Part shown: in pieces, positions 1 to 10,500 of the stretch | Position numbering within the stretch: position 1 is the first letter of the stretch | How the letters are laid out: each line of letters starts with the position of its first letter | Origin: Lachnoclostridium sp. UBA1175 | GTDB taxonomy: Bacteria; Bacillota; Clostridia; Lachnospirales; Lachnospiraceae | NCBI GenBank assembly: GCA_002311665.1 | Contig: DBYX01000020.1 | Span: forward strand, 9,988-73,987 | DNA length: 64,000 nt | Direction of reading: 5' to 3' | Made by a program: the position numbers and the translations under genes | The notes under the pieces: generated by a model | Databases searched by the model: none | What the model was told of the DNA's origin: nothing | The model's input: only the letters and a program-made list of their open reading frames with translations

Positions 1-40
1 TGTCGGTGAATCAAGAATATTTACGGAGAGGTTTACGAAT

Positions 41-2422
41 ATGCAATACGGATATTTTGACGAGAAGGCGAAGGAGTACGTGATCACAAGACCCGACACG
101 CCGTCGGCGTGGGCCAACTATCTCGGTTCGCCGGAGTACGGTGCGATCATCTCGAACAACGCGGGCGGCTACAGCTTTGTGAAGTCCGGCGCGAACGGCC
201 GTGTGATCCGCTACCGTTTCAACTCGGTGGCGATGGACCAGCCGGGCCGCTACATCTACATCCGCGACCTTGAGGACGGGGACTACTGGTCCGCGTCGTG
301 GGCACCGGTCTGCAAGCCGCTTGAGAGCTACAAGAGCGAGTGCCGCCATGGCACGGCGTACACGGTCATCTCCTCGGAGTACCGCGGGATCGCGGCAGAG
401 ACGGCGTACTATGTGCCGAAGGACGCGACCTACGAGGTGTGGAACGCCGTGATCACGAACCGCGACACGAAGCCCCGCAAGCTCTCGGTCACGGGCTACT
501 GCGAGTTTGTCAACGACAACAACTATGAGCAGGATCAGGTGAACTTGCAGTACACCCTGTTCATCACACAGACATATTTCAAGGGCAATTTCGTTCTTCA
601 GACGGAAAATGAGAACTTCCACGATCCGAACAAGGAGCGCTTCCTCGGCCTTGCCGGCGCGAAGGTTGACCGCTACTGCGGCGACCGCGATCGTTTCGTC
701 GGCAACTACAGAAGCTACGCGAACCCGATCGGCGCGGCGGAGGGCCTGAAGGGCGAGCTCAACTACTGCGGCAACTCCTGCGGAGCGCTGGAGAGCGAGG
801 TTGTACTGCAGCCCGGCGAGAGCAAGCGCTTCACGTTCGTGCTCGGCCAGAAGCCTGCGGCGAAGGCGGCGGAGATCATCGCACGCTATGAGGCGGACGG
901 CGTCTGCGAGAAGGAACTCGCGGAGCTTAAAGAGTACTGGCACGCGAAGATCAACAACCTGCAGGTGCACACGCCGGACGAGAACTTCAACAATATGGTG
1001 AATGTGTGGAACGCGTACAACTGCTTCATCACCTTCACCTGGTCGCGCGCGGCATCCTTCCAGTACTGCGGTCTGCGCAACGGCTTCGGCTACCGCGACA
1101 CCGTGCAGGATATCCAGGGCATCATCCACCTCGCGCCGGAGATGGCGGCGGACCAGATCCGCTTCATGCTCTCCGCGCAGGTGACGAACGGCGCGGGACT
1201 TCCGCTTGTGAAGTACACGCACAACCCGGGCCACGAGGACACGCCGGACGATGCGTCCTACGTGAAGGAGACCGGGCATCCGAGCTACCGCGCGGACGAC
1301 GCGCTGTGGCTGTTTCCGACCGTGTACAAGTATATTTCCGAGAGCGGCAACATCGACTTCCTCGACGAGGAGATCTACTACGCGAACGATATGCAGAAGG
1401 GCACGGTGTACGACCACCTGAAGCGCGCGATCGCATTTTCCATGAACAACCTCGGCAACCACGGTATGCCGGCCGGTCTGCATGCGGACTGGAACGACTG
1501 CGTACGCCTCGGCAAGAAGGGCGAGTCCACATTTGTCGCGTTCCAGCTCGTGTATGCGGTTAAGATTTTGCGCAAATACGCGGTTATAAAGAACGATACC
1601 GCATATATCGAATACCTCGACGGCGTCAACGCGAAGATGGAGGAGATCCTGAAGGCCTGCTGGAACGAGGACCGCTACATCCGAGGCTACAAGGAGGATG
1701 GCGAGGTCATCGGACAGCGCACCGATCCCGAGGCATCGATGTGGCTCAACCCGCAGTCGTGGTCGGTCATCGCCGACTTCGGCACGAAGGAGCAGCAGGA
1801 GAAGGCCATGGACTCCGTGGAGCGTGAACTCAACACGCCTTACGGTGCGATGGTTATGTATCCGGCATACGAGAAACACGCTTTCGACGGCGCGCTGATG
1901 GTCTGCTTCAACAAGTGTGTGAAGGAAAATGCGGGAATCTTCTCGCAGCCGCAGGGCTGGCTGATCCTGGCGGAGGCGAAACTCGGACACGGCAACCGCG
2001 CTTATAAGTACTGGACCGAGGCGGCGCCCGCGACCTACAATGCCGATGCGGATCACCGCGAGCTCGAGCCGTACGTGTTCGGTCAGTTCGTGGAGGGCAA
2101 GGACAGCCCGTTCGCCGGAAGAGCGCATGTGCACTGGCTGACCGGAACCGCATCGACCGTTATGGTAGGAACGACCGAGGGTATCCTCGGCCTGAACCCC
2201 GAGGCGGACGGCATCGTGATCGATCCCTCCATCCCCTCGGAGTGGAAGAGTTACACGATGCGCAAGGTGTTCCGCGGCAAGGTCCTGAACGTGACCGTCA
2301 ACAATCCGAACGGATCCGAGCACGGCGTGAAGAGAGTGATCGTAAACGGGAATGCGATCGACGGATTGCTGATCCGCGACGATATCCTTGTGGAGACCAA
2401 CGAGATTGTGGTCGAGATGTAG
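41..2422 (+). CDS. GH94 cellobiose/cellodextrin-type phosphorylase
   Basis: A 793-residue glycoside phosphorylase of family GH94. It is expected to cleave cellobiose or a related beta-linked disaccharide with phosphate, giving glucose 1-phosphate and a sugar, in the cytoplasm (no signal peptide). The N-terminus (YGYFDEKAKEYVITRP, then NYLG and AGGYS) matches cellobiose and chitobiose phosphorylases along its length, and the size is normal for the family. The ADWND motif near residues 482-486 carries the general acid Asp, and HWLTGT near 698 belongs to the phosphate/sugar site. The start follows a GGAGAGG ribosome site. Cellobiose is the most likely substrate in a fibre degrader, but N,N'-diacetylchitobiose or another acceptor cannot be excluded by eye. 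It ends at a strong terminator, so it is the last gene of its transcript. Confidence 0.9.
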   Translation: MQYGYFDEKAKEYVITRPDTPSAWANYLGSPEYGAIISNNAGGYSFVKSGANGRVIRYRFNSVAMDQPGRYIYIRDLEDGDYWSASWAPVCKPLESYKSECRHGTAYTVISSEYRGIAAETAYYVPKDATYEVWNAVITNRDTKPRKLSVTGYCEFVNDNNYEQDQVNLQYTLFITQTYFKGNFVLQTENENFHDPNKERFLGLAGAKVDRYCGDRDRFVGNYRSYANPIGAAEGLKGELNYCGNSCGALESEVVLQPGESKRFTFVLGQKPAAKAAEIIARYEADGVCEKELAELKEYWHAKINNLQVHTPDENFNNMVNVWNAYNCFITFTWSRAASFQYCGLRNGFGYRDTVQDIQGIIHLAPEMAADQIRFMLSAQVTNGAGLPLVKYTHNPGHEDTPDDASYVKETGHPSYRADDALWLFPTVYKYISESGNIDFLDEEIYYANDMQKGTVYDHLKRAIAFSMNNLGNHGMPAGLHADWNDCVRLGKKGESTFVAFQLVYAVKILRKYAVIKNDTAYIEYLDGVNAKMEEILKACWNEDRYIRGYKEDGEVIGQRTDPEASMWLNPQSWSVIADFGTKEQQEKAMDSVERELNTPYGAMVMYPAYEKHAFDGALMVCFNKCVKENAGIFSQPQGWLILAEAKLGHGNRAYKYWTEAAPATYNADADHRELEPYVFGQFVEGKDSPFAGRAHVHWLTGTASTVMVGTTEGILGLNPEADGIVIDPSIPSEWKSYTMRKVFRGKVLNVTVNNPNGSEHGVKRVIVNGNAIDGLLIRDDILVETNEIVVEM

Positions 2423-2440
2423 AATTCGTTATGACGAAGG

Positions 2441-2479
2441 CCTCCGCATCGTGGCTTTGGCGGTGCGGAGGTTTTTTTT
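2441..2479 (+). terminator. Intrinsic terminator after GH94 gene
   Basis: An 8-bp stem (CCTCCGCA with TGCGGAGG) is followed by eight T residues. It ends the phosphorylase transcript and separates it from the surface-protein genes. Confidence 0.9.
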
Positions 2480-2694
2480 GCTCTCGTGAAAGCGACAACA
2501 GTATTGAAAAATAATAACTTGCAGTTTTGTAAGAACGCACGAAAAGTAAGGATAGTAGGATATACTACCATTGATGCGATATGGCATGAGGACCGTGCCT
2601 TCGCTTAGCTTCACAGTAACCGGCGATCCTTCCGGATACAAGGCAGACAGGCGTCAGAAGGCGTCTGATCAAGAAATTAAGGAGTGTGGAACAG
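2480..2694 (+). other. Leader region of first surface-protein gene
   Basis: This stretch holds no gene. A TATACT -10-like hexamer lies at 2561-2566, without a good -35 at 16-18 bases. The element TTTTGTAAGAA at 2525-2535 recurs upstream of the LRR surface gene at 61083. The ribosome site AAGGAG is at 2679-2684. Confidence 0.35.
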
Positions 2695-5600
2695 ATGAGA
2701 GTGAAACGGTTGGTAGTTGGACTTCTGTGCGCACTGTTGCTGATCTGCGTGTTGCCGATCAGTTCCGCCAAGGCTTCTGAGGCGGACAACACGGCAATTC
2801 TGCAGGTGAGTGCACAGGAGAAGACAACAGCACAGTTGCCGCAGGACAAGATGTTGGCTATGCCTGTCCCGCTGGGAAGAGACTCGGGAAGTTACGAGTC
2901 CATGGCAGCTTTGGGTATGTTCAGGACGAGGAAAGCTGCCGGACAGTATGGTTCTGCCGGAGTATATCCTGAGGGCGCCGGCACATATACACATCAGTTT
3001 AATCATGATACTCAGGTGCAGACGGTAATCGCGATCCCTCAGATCGGATATACTTTCCAATGCTGGCTTGAGGACTATATCGATTCGAATGGCGAACAGG
3101 CCCTTCGCTTTTACAGTGGAAGCAATGTGGTATCCTTCCAGACACCGACATCGTTGTCGCTTATTGCAGTGTTCCGGAAAGGCGGCCAGTATTTCCTGTT
3201 CTATCCGGCAGATGGAGAGTGCACCACGTCGACGGTGGACAATGAGAAACTCACCTATGCGCCCGGTGATACGGTCACGATAAGGGCGTCGGCCAAGAGC
3301 GGGTATCGCGTGGCGGGCATCCAAATGGCTACGTATCCCAACGATCGGTTCTGGGAGTTTGATGGGGATTCGGATTTAGAGTACACTACGATTTCCGGAG
3401 ATGATCCGACCGTAGCTACGTTTACGATGCCTAAGGGCGATGTCACGATCACTATCAATTATTATACCAATCAATATCACAATCTGACGGTAGATACGAA
3501 TATCACGGGTGGTACTATCCGTATCTTGAAGGACGGACAGGCGGTTACTTCAGCACGCTATCTTGCGGGTGAGAAGGTCAAGCTGCAGATTACTCCGAAT
3601 GAAAACTGGTATCTGGGTACGATCTTCGGCGTGGGTAGTGATTTCACCTTCAACGATTATTCATTCACGATGTGTGATGTTGATATGAATATTTCCGCGG
3701 AATTCCGACAGCGGAAAGTAGTTTCAATCTCATACAGTGTCACCCCGGGTAAAATAGGTGAATTCGCTACCATTGCCCGTGGGGAGAAAGACGGACGGTA
3801 TATGTTCTATGCCGCCCCGCTAAAGACCAATTATGAGTTTGACGGCTGGTATGAGGTTGTCAACGGTCAGGAAGTGCTTTATTCTGACGAGCCGTTGATC
3901 TGGATCACTCCCGAACGAGACATGTCATTGATCGCTCATTTCGTAGAGTTGTATTACTGCTATGTCTACAATAAGGACTCTCACGGAACGCTTCATGTTC
4001 TGCCGGATAAGCAATGGTTCAGACCGGGGACCACGATAACACTCAGCGGTGTTCCGGATGAAGGGTATGTTCTGGACTGTTTCGCAAAGGGAGAGATTGT
4101 CGGATCTTCGGCAACCCTTGATGAGTTCGACGGAAACTCCTTTGAGATGCCGGAATACAATGTGGCCGTCGCGGCATTTTTTGTCCGCGCATACTCCGTA
4201 AGCGCAACCGCCAACATTTCCGAGGGTGGTACTGCGGAAGGTTCGGGTGCGTACAAGAGCGGCACTGAGGCCGTGCTGGTCGCTACGCCCGCAGAGGGTT
4301 ATTACTTCGAGAACTGGACGGAGAACGGAACCGTGTGCGGCACGAGTGAAACTCTCAAGGTCAGGATTTACTCGGATCGCCAGTTTGTAGCGAATTTTAA
4401 GCGTATTCAATACACCGTACAGGCGAGTGCGAACCCGAACGCAGGCGGAACGGTAAGCGGTGCCGGCACATACGATTACGGCAAGCCCGTTACATTGAAA
4501 GCCACGGCAGCCACCGGTTATGAATTCGTCAACTGGACGGAGAACGGAAACATAGTAAGCACTTCGGCGACATATAGTTTTACGCCGAGCAGCAATCGCA
4601 CACTTGTTGCTAATTTTGCAATTAAGTCATATGATGTCAGCATTTTGGCAAACATCATGACAGCAGGTACGGTAAGCGGAGCGGGAACTTACGAGCATGG
4701 CGCCACGGTTTCTCTCACGGCTTCGCCCGAGGATGGTTATCGGTTCCTGTACTGGTCGGAGAACGGAGCGCAGGTGAGCACAAGCGCCACATACACCTTT
4801 ACGGCGGTTGCTTCCCACATGTTTGTGGCGAATTTTGAAGTTATCCCGACATATAACATCGAGGCTTCGGTCAGTGATGAGAACGGAGGTTCGGTGACCG
4901 GCGGCGGTGAGTATCGCGAGGGCACGGAGGTCACACTGGTTGCGACGGTCGCTGACGGTTATGTGTTCGGCGGCTGGCTCGTGGAAGGCAGCTGTGTCTG
5001 CAGCAATCCGACCTACAAGTTCAACGCAACGGAAGATGTCGATATTATGGCGCTCTTCACGCCGATCCCGGTATACACGGTCACGGCTGTGGCAAGCGAT
5101 CCGAACGGCGGTTCGGTCACCGGAGGCGGCGATTACCGCGACGGTACAGAGATCACGCTGTCTGTGACGGTCGCTGACGGTTATGTGTTCGGAGGTTGGT
5201 CCGTGGATGGCAGCGTTGTCTCCGATGGCTCGACTTATACATTTACGGTATCGAAGGATATCGAGGTTGTCGCAGTTGTTACGGCAATCCCCGTATATTC
5301 AATCACGGTTGAGCCCAATTATGAGTTCGGCGGTATGCTGGATGGAGCCGGTGAGTACCGTGAAGGCACGGAGGTCACTCTGACGGTAGACGTGGCTGAC
5401 GGTTATGTGTTCCAGTACTGGTCCAAGAACGGAGAAATTGTTTGCAATACGACGACGTACAAGTTTATCGCAACGGAAAGCTGTGAGATCAATGCAATCT
5501 TTGCTATGATCCCGGTATATACGATCACGGCATCGGTCAACGACGTGAACGGAGGGTCGGTGACCGGCGGCGGTGAGTATCGTGAAGGCACGAACGTTAC

Positions 5601-7386
5601 GCTGACGGCGACCCCGATCGGTGATTACGTATTTGTCGGATGGTATGTGGACGGTGCGAAGGTGTGCAATGACCCGACATACTCCTTTACGGCAAGCGAG
5701 GACATCGAGGTTATTGCAAACTTCTCGGCAATTCCGGTTTACAGCATTGAGGCCAACGCGAATATCGCGAACGCCGGGACTGTCACCGGTGCGGGAGACT
5801 ATCTTGAGAATGTACAGGTAACGCTGACGGCTGCGGCCAGAGGCGGTTACACATTTATCAACTGGACGGAGAACGGTTCGGTTGTCAGCACGAACGCGAC
5901 CATCTCCTTTAAGGCTACGGAGGACCGTGATCTGATCGCGATCTTCGAGCAGGATCTGAAGATTACAAAGAATCCGACGGATGTGACCGTGACGGAGGGC
6001 AAGACGGCCAAGTTTACGGTTACGCCCAACATCAACAATATCTACATTGCATACCAGTGGCAGACGAAGGCTCCGAATTCGACCGCGTGGAGGGATTCGA
6101 ATTCTACGAATGCGACTAACGCGACACTGACGTTGACGGCGAAGATGGCGCACAACGGTTATCAGTTCCGCTGTATCGTGACGGATGTTGACAACGGTAC
6201 GACCGTGACCACGGATCCGGTTACCCTTACGGTTACCGCGGCTCCTGTAGCACCGGTGATTACGAAGCAGCCGAAGGATATGACGGTTCTTGTCGGTAAG
6301 ACGGCAAAGTTCACGGTGGCGGCAACCGGCACCGGAACATTGAAATATCAGTGGCAGACGAAGGCTCCGAACTCTACGTCCTGGAAGAATTCGACCAGCA
6401 CGGCAGCGAAGAAGGCAACCTTCAGCATTACCGTACAGCTGGCGCACAACGGATATCAGTTCCGCTGCATTATAACGGACGACACCGGTCTGTCGACCAC
6501 GTCCGATGCGGCAACGGTTACGGTGGAAGAACCGGGTCCGTCGATCACAAAGCAGCCCGTTGACGCTACGGTGGAAGCAGGCAAGACGGCGAAGTTTACG
6601 GTGGCGGCGAACGGTTCCGGAACACTGACATATCAGTGGCAGACGAAGGCGCCGAACTCGACAAACTGGAAGAATTCGACCAGTACGGCAGCGAAGAAGG
6701 CAACCTTCAGCCTGACAGTGAAGATGGCACACAACGGTTACCAGTTCCGCTGCATCATTACCGACGGCAACGGTAAGACAGTGACGTCTGCCGCAGCTAC
6801 GGTAACGGTGGAAGAACCGGGTCCGTCGATCACAACGCAGCCGAGTGACACAAACGTGTCGATCGGTACGGTAGCAAAGTTTACGGTAGCGGCAACCGGT
6901 ACGGGAACGCTTACATATCAGTGGCAGACGAAGGCGCCCGGCGCAGAGTGGAAGAATTCCTCGTCGGTTACATCGACCAAGACAACCTTCACGATCACCG
7001 CGAAGGAAGCGTTGAACGGTTATCAGTTCCGCTGTGTTGTAACGGACGGCAACGGTAAGACCGCAATCTCGAATGAGGTGACGATCACGGTTGCTCTGAC
7101 CACGGTCGGTCCGAAGATCACGACACAGCCGAAGAGCACGAGCGTGACTGCGGGAACGGCAGCGAAGTTCAAGGTAGTAGCTACGGGAGAGGGAACGCTC
7201 ACGTATCAGTGGCAGATCCTTGCACCGAATGCGACCACTTGGAAGAACTCCACTTCTACATCCGCGACGAAGGCAACCTTCAGCATCACCACAAAGGCTG
7301 CACACAACGGTTATAAGGTGCGTTGCATCGTCACCGATGCCAACGGACAGGCGACGTCCTCCGTCGCAACATTGACGGTGGAGTGA
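2695..7386 (+). CDS. Secreted InlB-repeat/Ig-like repeat surface protein
   Basis: A 1563-residue exported protein. A signal peptide covers roughly residues 1-29 (basic MRVKR, hydrophobic core, then SSAKA). A variable N-terminal part contains three diverged InlB-like units. Eight divergent InlB B-repeats of about 70 residues follow (about 498-1085; pattern GGxVTGGGxYxEGTxVTLxAxxxxGYxFxxW). The C-terminus is five bacterial Ig-like modules (about 1086-1563; TTQPxxxxVxxGKTAKFTV ... YQWQTKAP ... NGYQFRCIVTD). There is no LPXTG motif, SLH domain or choline-binding repeat, so the mode of surface attachment is unknown. An upstream in-frame GTG at 2686 overlaps the AAGGAG ribosome site and cannot be the start; ATG 2695 lies 10 bases from it. 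Such modules usually act in adhesion; that role is inferred. Confidence 0.88.
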   Translation: MRVKRLVVGLLCALLLICVLPISSAKASEADNTAILQVSAQEKTTAQLPQDKMLAMPVPLGRDSGSYESMAALGMFRTRKAAGQYGSAGVYPEGAGTYTHQFNHDTQVQTVIAIPQIGYTFQCWLEDYIDSNGEQALRFYSGSNVVSFQTPTSLSLIAVFRKGGQYFLFYPADGECTTSTVDNEKLTYAPGDTVTIRASAKSGYRVAGIQMATYPNDRFWEFDGDSDLEYTTISGDDPTVATFTMPKGDVTITINYYTNQYHNLTVDTNITGGTIRILKDGQAVTSARYLAGEKVKLQITPNENWYLGTIFGVGSDFTFNDYSFTMCDVDMNISAEFRQRKVVSISYSVTPGKIGEFATIARGEKDGRYMFYAAPLKTNYEFDGWYEVVNGQEVLYSDEPLIWITPERDMSLIAHFVELYYCYVYNKDSHGTLHVLPDKQWFRPGTTITLSGVPDEGYVLDCFAKGEIVGSSATLDEFDGNSFEMPEYNVAVAAFFVRAYSVSATANISEGGTAEGSGAYKSGTEAVLVATPAEGYYFENWTENGTVCGTSETLKVRIYSDRQFVANFKRIQYTVQASANPNAGGTVSGAGTYDYGKPVTLKATAATGYEFVNWTENGNIVSTSATYSFTPSSNRTLVANFAIKSYDVSILANIMTAGTVSGAGTYEHGATVSLTASPEDGYRFLYWSENGAQVSTSATYTFTAVASHMFVANFEVIPTYNIEASVSDENGGSVTGGGEYREGTEVTLVATVADGYVFGGWLVEGSCVCSNPTYKFNATEDVDIMALFTPIPVYTVTAVASDPNGGSVTGGGDYRDGTEITLSVTVADGYVFGGWSVDGSVVSDGSTYTFTVSKDIEVVAVVTAIPVYSITVEPNYEFGGMLDGAGEYREGTEVTLTVDVADGYVFQYWSKNGEIVCNTTTYKFIATESCEINAIFAMIPVYTITASVNDVNGGSVTGGGEYREGTNVTLTATPIGDYVFVGWYVDGAKVCNDPTYSFTASEDIEVIANFSAIPVYSIEANANIANAGTVTGAGDYLENVQVTLTAAARGGYTFINWTENGSVVSTNATISFKATEDRDLIAIFEQDLKITKNPTDVTVTEGKTAKFTVTPNINNIYIAYQWQTKAPNSTAWRDSNSTNATNATLTLTAKMAHNGYQFRCIVTDVDNGTTVTTDPVTLTVTAAPVAPVITKQPKDMTVLVGKTAKFTVAATGTGTLKYQWQTKAPNSTSWKNSTSTAAKKATFSITVQLAHNGYQFRCIITDDTGLSTTSDAATVTVEEPGPSITKQPVDATVEAGKTAKFTVAANGSGTLTYQWQTKAPNSTNWKNSTSTAAKKATFSLTVKMAHNGYQFRCIITDGNGKTVTSAAATVTVEEPGPSITTQPSDTNVSIGTVAKFTVAATGTGTLTYQWQTKAPGAEWKNSSSVTSTKTTFTITAKEALNGYQFRCVVTDGNGKTAISNEVTITVALTTVGPKITTQPKSTSVTAGTAAKFKVVATGEGTLTYQWQILAPNATTWKNSTSTSATKATFSITTKAAHNGYKVRCIVTDANGQATSSVATLTVE
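4189..5950 (+). repeat. Eight tandem InlB-type B-repeats (coding)
   Basis: Eight consecutive units of about 210-220 bp encode beta-rich modules with a conserved GYxFxxW core. Units four, five and seven are the most alike, sharing GGSVTGGG and YRxGT. Confidence 0.75.
5959..7383 (+). repeat. Five tandem Ig-like modules (coding)
   Basis: Five units of about 280 bp each encode an Ig-like fold. DNA identity is high between units: the segment for YQWQTKAPNS and that for HNGYQFRC are almost unchanged. The same module recurs in the next two genes. Confidence 0.75.
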
Positions 7387-7427
7387 CCGTCGGCCGCTGA
7401 TCCGGCTATGATTGTATGAGAGACAGC

Positions 7428-7456
7428 GAGGCGGGGAGATTACCCCCGCCTCGTTT
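7428..7456 (+). terminator. Intrinsic terminator
   Basis: A 9-bp GC-rich stem (GAGGCGGGG with CCCCGCCTC) with a 7-base loop and a short T tail. It lies between the first two surface-protein genes, which suggests separate transcripts. Confidence 0.7.
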
Positions 7457-7529
7457 GAATAAGAAATATACCGACATGCATATGTCAAGATTGCCGATGA
7501 AACAGAAGTGAAAAAGGAGGACGAGGAAA

Positions 7530-10500
7530 ATGATGCACTTTAGGCAGGCAATCTCAGCAATCGCCGTTCAGGTGGCGCTGCTCGGACTGCTGTTCGGAGC
7601 GCCCTCTGTGAAGAGCACAGGCGCTGCGGCAGGCGCAAACAATCGTCAACAGGCGGCTGATCCGGTAGTTGCGAACGCAAGCCCGGACTCGGTGACAGGT
7701 AACATCGGAGGAAGAGTCAATCGCGATGGTGATGTACCGGAAATTCCGACGAATAATGATGAGGAACTGCCCGTGATCATCACCACGGAAGAACATCCGA
7801 TCGTGATCCAGGTTATTGTTCCTCTCGGACCGTTTGGCTGTTCTCTCTCCCAAACGCCGGGCGGTTCAGTACGCCATTACTGGGATGACAACAGAAATGA
7901 ACTGGTATTGGTGGCGGTGCCTGACGAAGGTTACCATGTCAAGTACTGGGGCGAATATGTAAACGGCGGACAAAGCACGGATGATCTGCGGATCAAGGTG
8001 ATCGGCAATCCGGAGGCGCCGTTGGAATATCGCGTATCTACCCCTGACTGTCACATCATTGTGTTTTTCCAGAAGGATAATGAATTTACCGTATACAGGG
8101 CAAACTCCTCCATGGGAGATTTACAGATCACCTCTCCTTCCGGCAATTTATTTGCTCCCGGTACGCAGGTGACTATCCATGCGACGCCGAGTGCGGACAG
8201 GTTTACCGTTACGGCCATTCAGATGGGTCGTTTTGCCGTCGACGATGATGGTTCGATCAATCTTGCGATTCTTGAGTGGCAGACCATATCCACGGATGCG
8301 GACCCCTCGACAGGCACATTTATTATGCCCGAGTGTGATGTATGGGTATGCGCGAGATACGATGCGGAGCCGATCCGTGTCACCGGAACATTGTCACCGG
8401 ACTACTCTGGGTATCTGAAAGTCCTGGAAGTCAACAAGAAGACGGGATATATCTCTTTGCGGGCACTGCCGGATTTCGGCTACTATTTTAAGGGGTGGTA
8501 TGTCGGTGACGAGCTGGTCTGTCCGGATTATGTGCTGTCGACAGTAGTTACGGAGACAACACATTTCGTGGCGACCAATGAAGCACTCCCCGAGGGTAAG
8601 CACTGGCTGTACATTGACGATGAGATTGAGCACGGCAAGTTGGAGATCGTTTCGCCGAAGCAGTTTTACGATGACGATGATACAGTACATGTAATTGCCA
8701 CTCCCGATGAGGGGTATGCGCTTGATTCAATCAAAGTGGGAGCTGTCGCATGGGGATCTTTCTACTATGATTTTACATATCACTTTGACGATGCGTCCGA
8801 TTGTGCATTCCCGATTTACAGAGGCTGGGAAGGAAATGCGGTCAAGGCAATCTTTGTTCCCTGCTATACGGTTACTGCCCGCTCCAACGATACATCGTTC
8901 GGTTCGGTAACGGGCGAAGGTCAGTATAATGAGGGAAAGACCGTGACATTGACGGCAACGGCTGCCGACGGATACCGTCTGGTGGGTTGGACAATCGGCG
9001 GCACGCAGGTCGGCACAGACGAGACGTACTCCTTTGAGGCGACTGAGAACTGTATGGTTGTCGCGGTCTTCGAGAAGATCCCGGTTTACACCGTTACGGC
9101 TTCCGTCAACGACGAGGCGTACGGAACGGTGAACGGCGGAGGAGAATACTTCGACGGAGCGAGCGTGACGCTCACTGCGACGCCGAACGACGGGTATCGT
9201 TTTGTCAAATGGCTGGTTGACGGTGAGGAAACAGAGACCGCCTCTGCATTATCCCTCACGGTATCTGCGAATACCGAGGTCACAGCTGTGTTTGAAGCAA
9301 TCCCGGTATACACCATCGGGATAACAGTCAACATTGAGGGAAGCGGTACGGCGACCGGAGCAGGTGAGTATCGTGAAGGCGCGACGGTAAATCTGAACGC
9401 GACCGCCAACGAGGGATACGCCTTCCTGTACTGGGAAATAAACGGGGAAATATTCAACTATCATGATTCCTGCTCCTTCACGATCAGTGAGGATTATGAT
9501 ATCGAAGCGGTATTCGCTCCGCTCTACGTGCTCACGATTAATGTGTATCTCGAAGGGGAATTAAGCGAAAGCGACAGGACATCCTATTGCGAAGGAAGCG
9601 ATTTCACCGTGATGACGCCGGGGAAACCCGGATATCTTTTCCTCAACTGGAAGCGAGAAGGTGAAGTGGTAGGAGAGGAACCGGGCTATCACCTGGTTAT
9701 CGATCAGGATATTGAGCTGAACTGCTACTATGAGCAGATCCTCAAAGTTACGACGCAGCCTTCGGATAAGACAGTCACGGAGGGCAAGACGGCGAAGTTT
9801 ACGGTGGCGGCTACAGTGACTGAAACGGTAACCTATCGGTGGCAGACGATGGCACCGAACTCGACGTCGTGGAAAAACTCGAACTCGACGAGCGCGACGA
9901 AGGCAACCTTCAGCATCGCAACGAAGCTCGCGCACAACGGGTACCGGTTCCGCTGCGTTGTCACCGACACGGAGAACGGAACGGTTGCGATCTCGGAGGC
10001 AGCGACGCTCACGGTGAATGAGTATATTGCTCCGCCGAAGATCACGACGCAGCCGAAGAGCCTGACCGTGACGGAGGGCGAGACGGCGAAGTTCACGATC
10101 GCGGTGACCGACACGAGAACGTTCACCTATCAGTGGCAGACGAAGGCGCCGGGCTCGACAACCTGGAAAAATTCGACGTCCGCGAGCGCAAAGAAGGCAA
10201 CGTTCAGCATTGCGACGAAGCTTGCGCACAACGGATACCAGTTCCGTTGCGTTGTCACGAATGACGGCGGCGTTTCCGTGACATCCGCGGCAGCGGCGCT
10301 CACAGTCAATGCATATGTACCGGCACCGACGATCACGAAGCAGCCGAAGAGCACGACCGTAACGGTCGGCAAGACAGCGAAGTTCACGATCGAGGCGACG
10401 GCGGAGGGAACCGTCACATACCAGTGGCAGATCAAATCTCCGAGCGGAACGACGTGGAAGAATTCGACGTCCGCGAGCGCGAAGAAGGCAACCTTCAGCA

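Noticed and set aside
5299..7488. A long minus-strand open frame opposite the Ig-repeat region
   Set aside because: Arg/Cys-rich translation typical of antisense frames in GC-rich repeats; no ribosome site.
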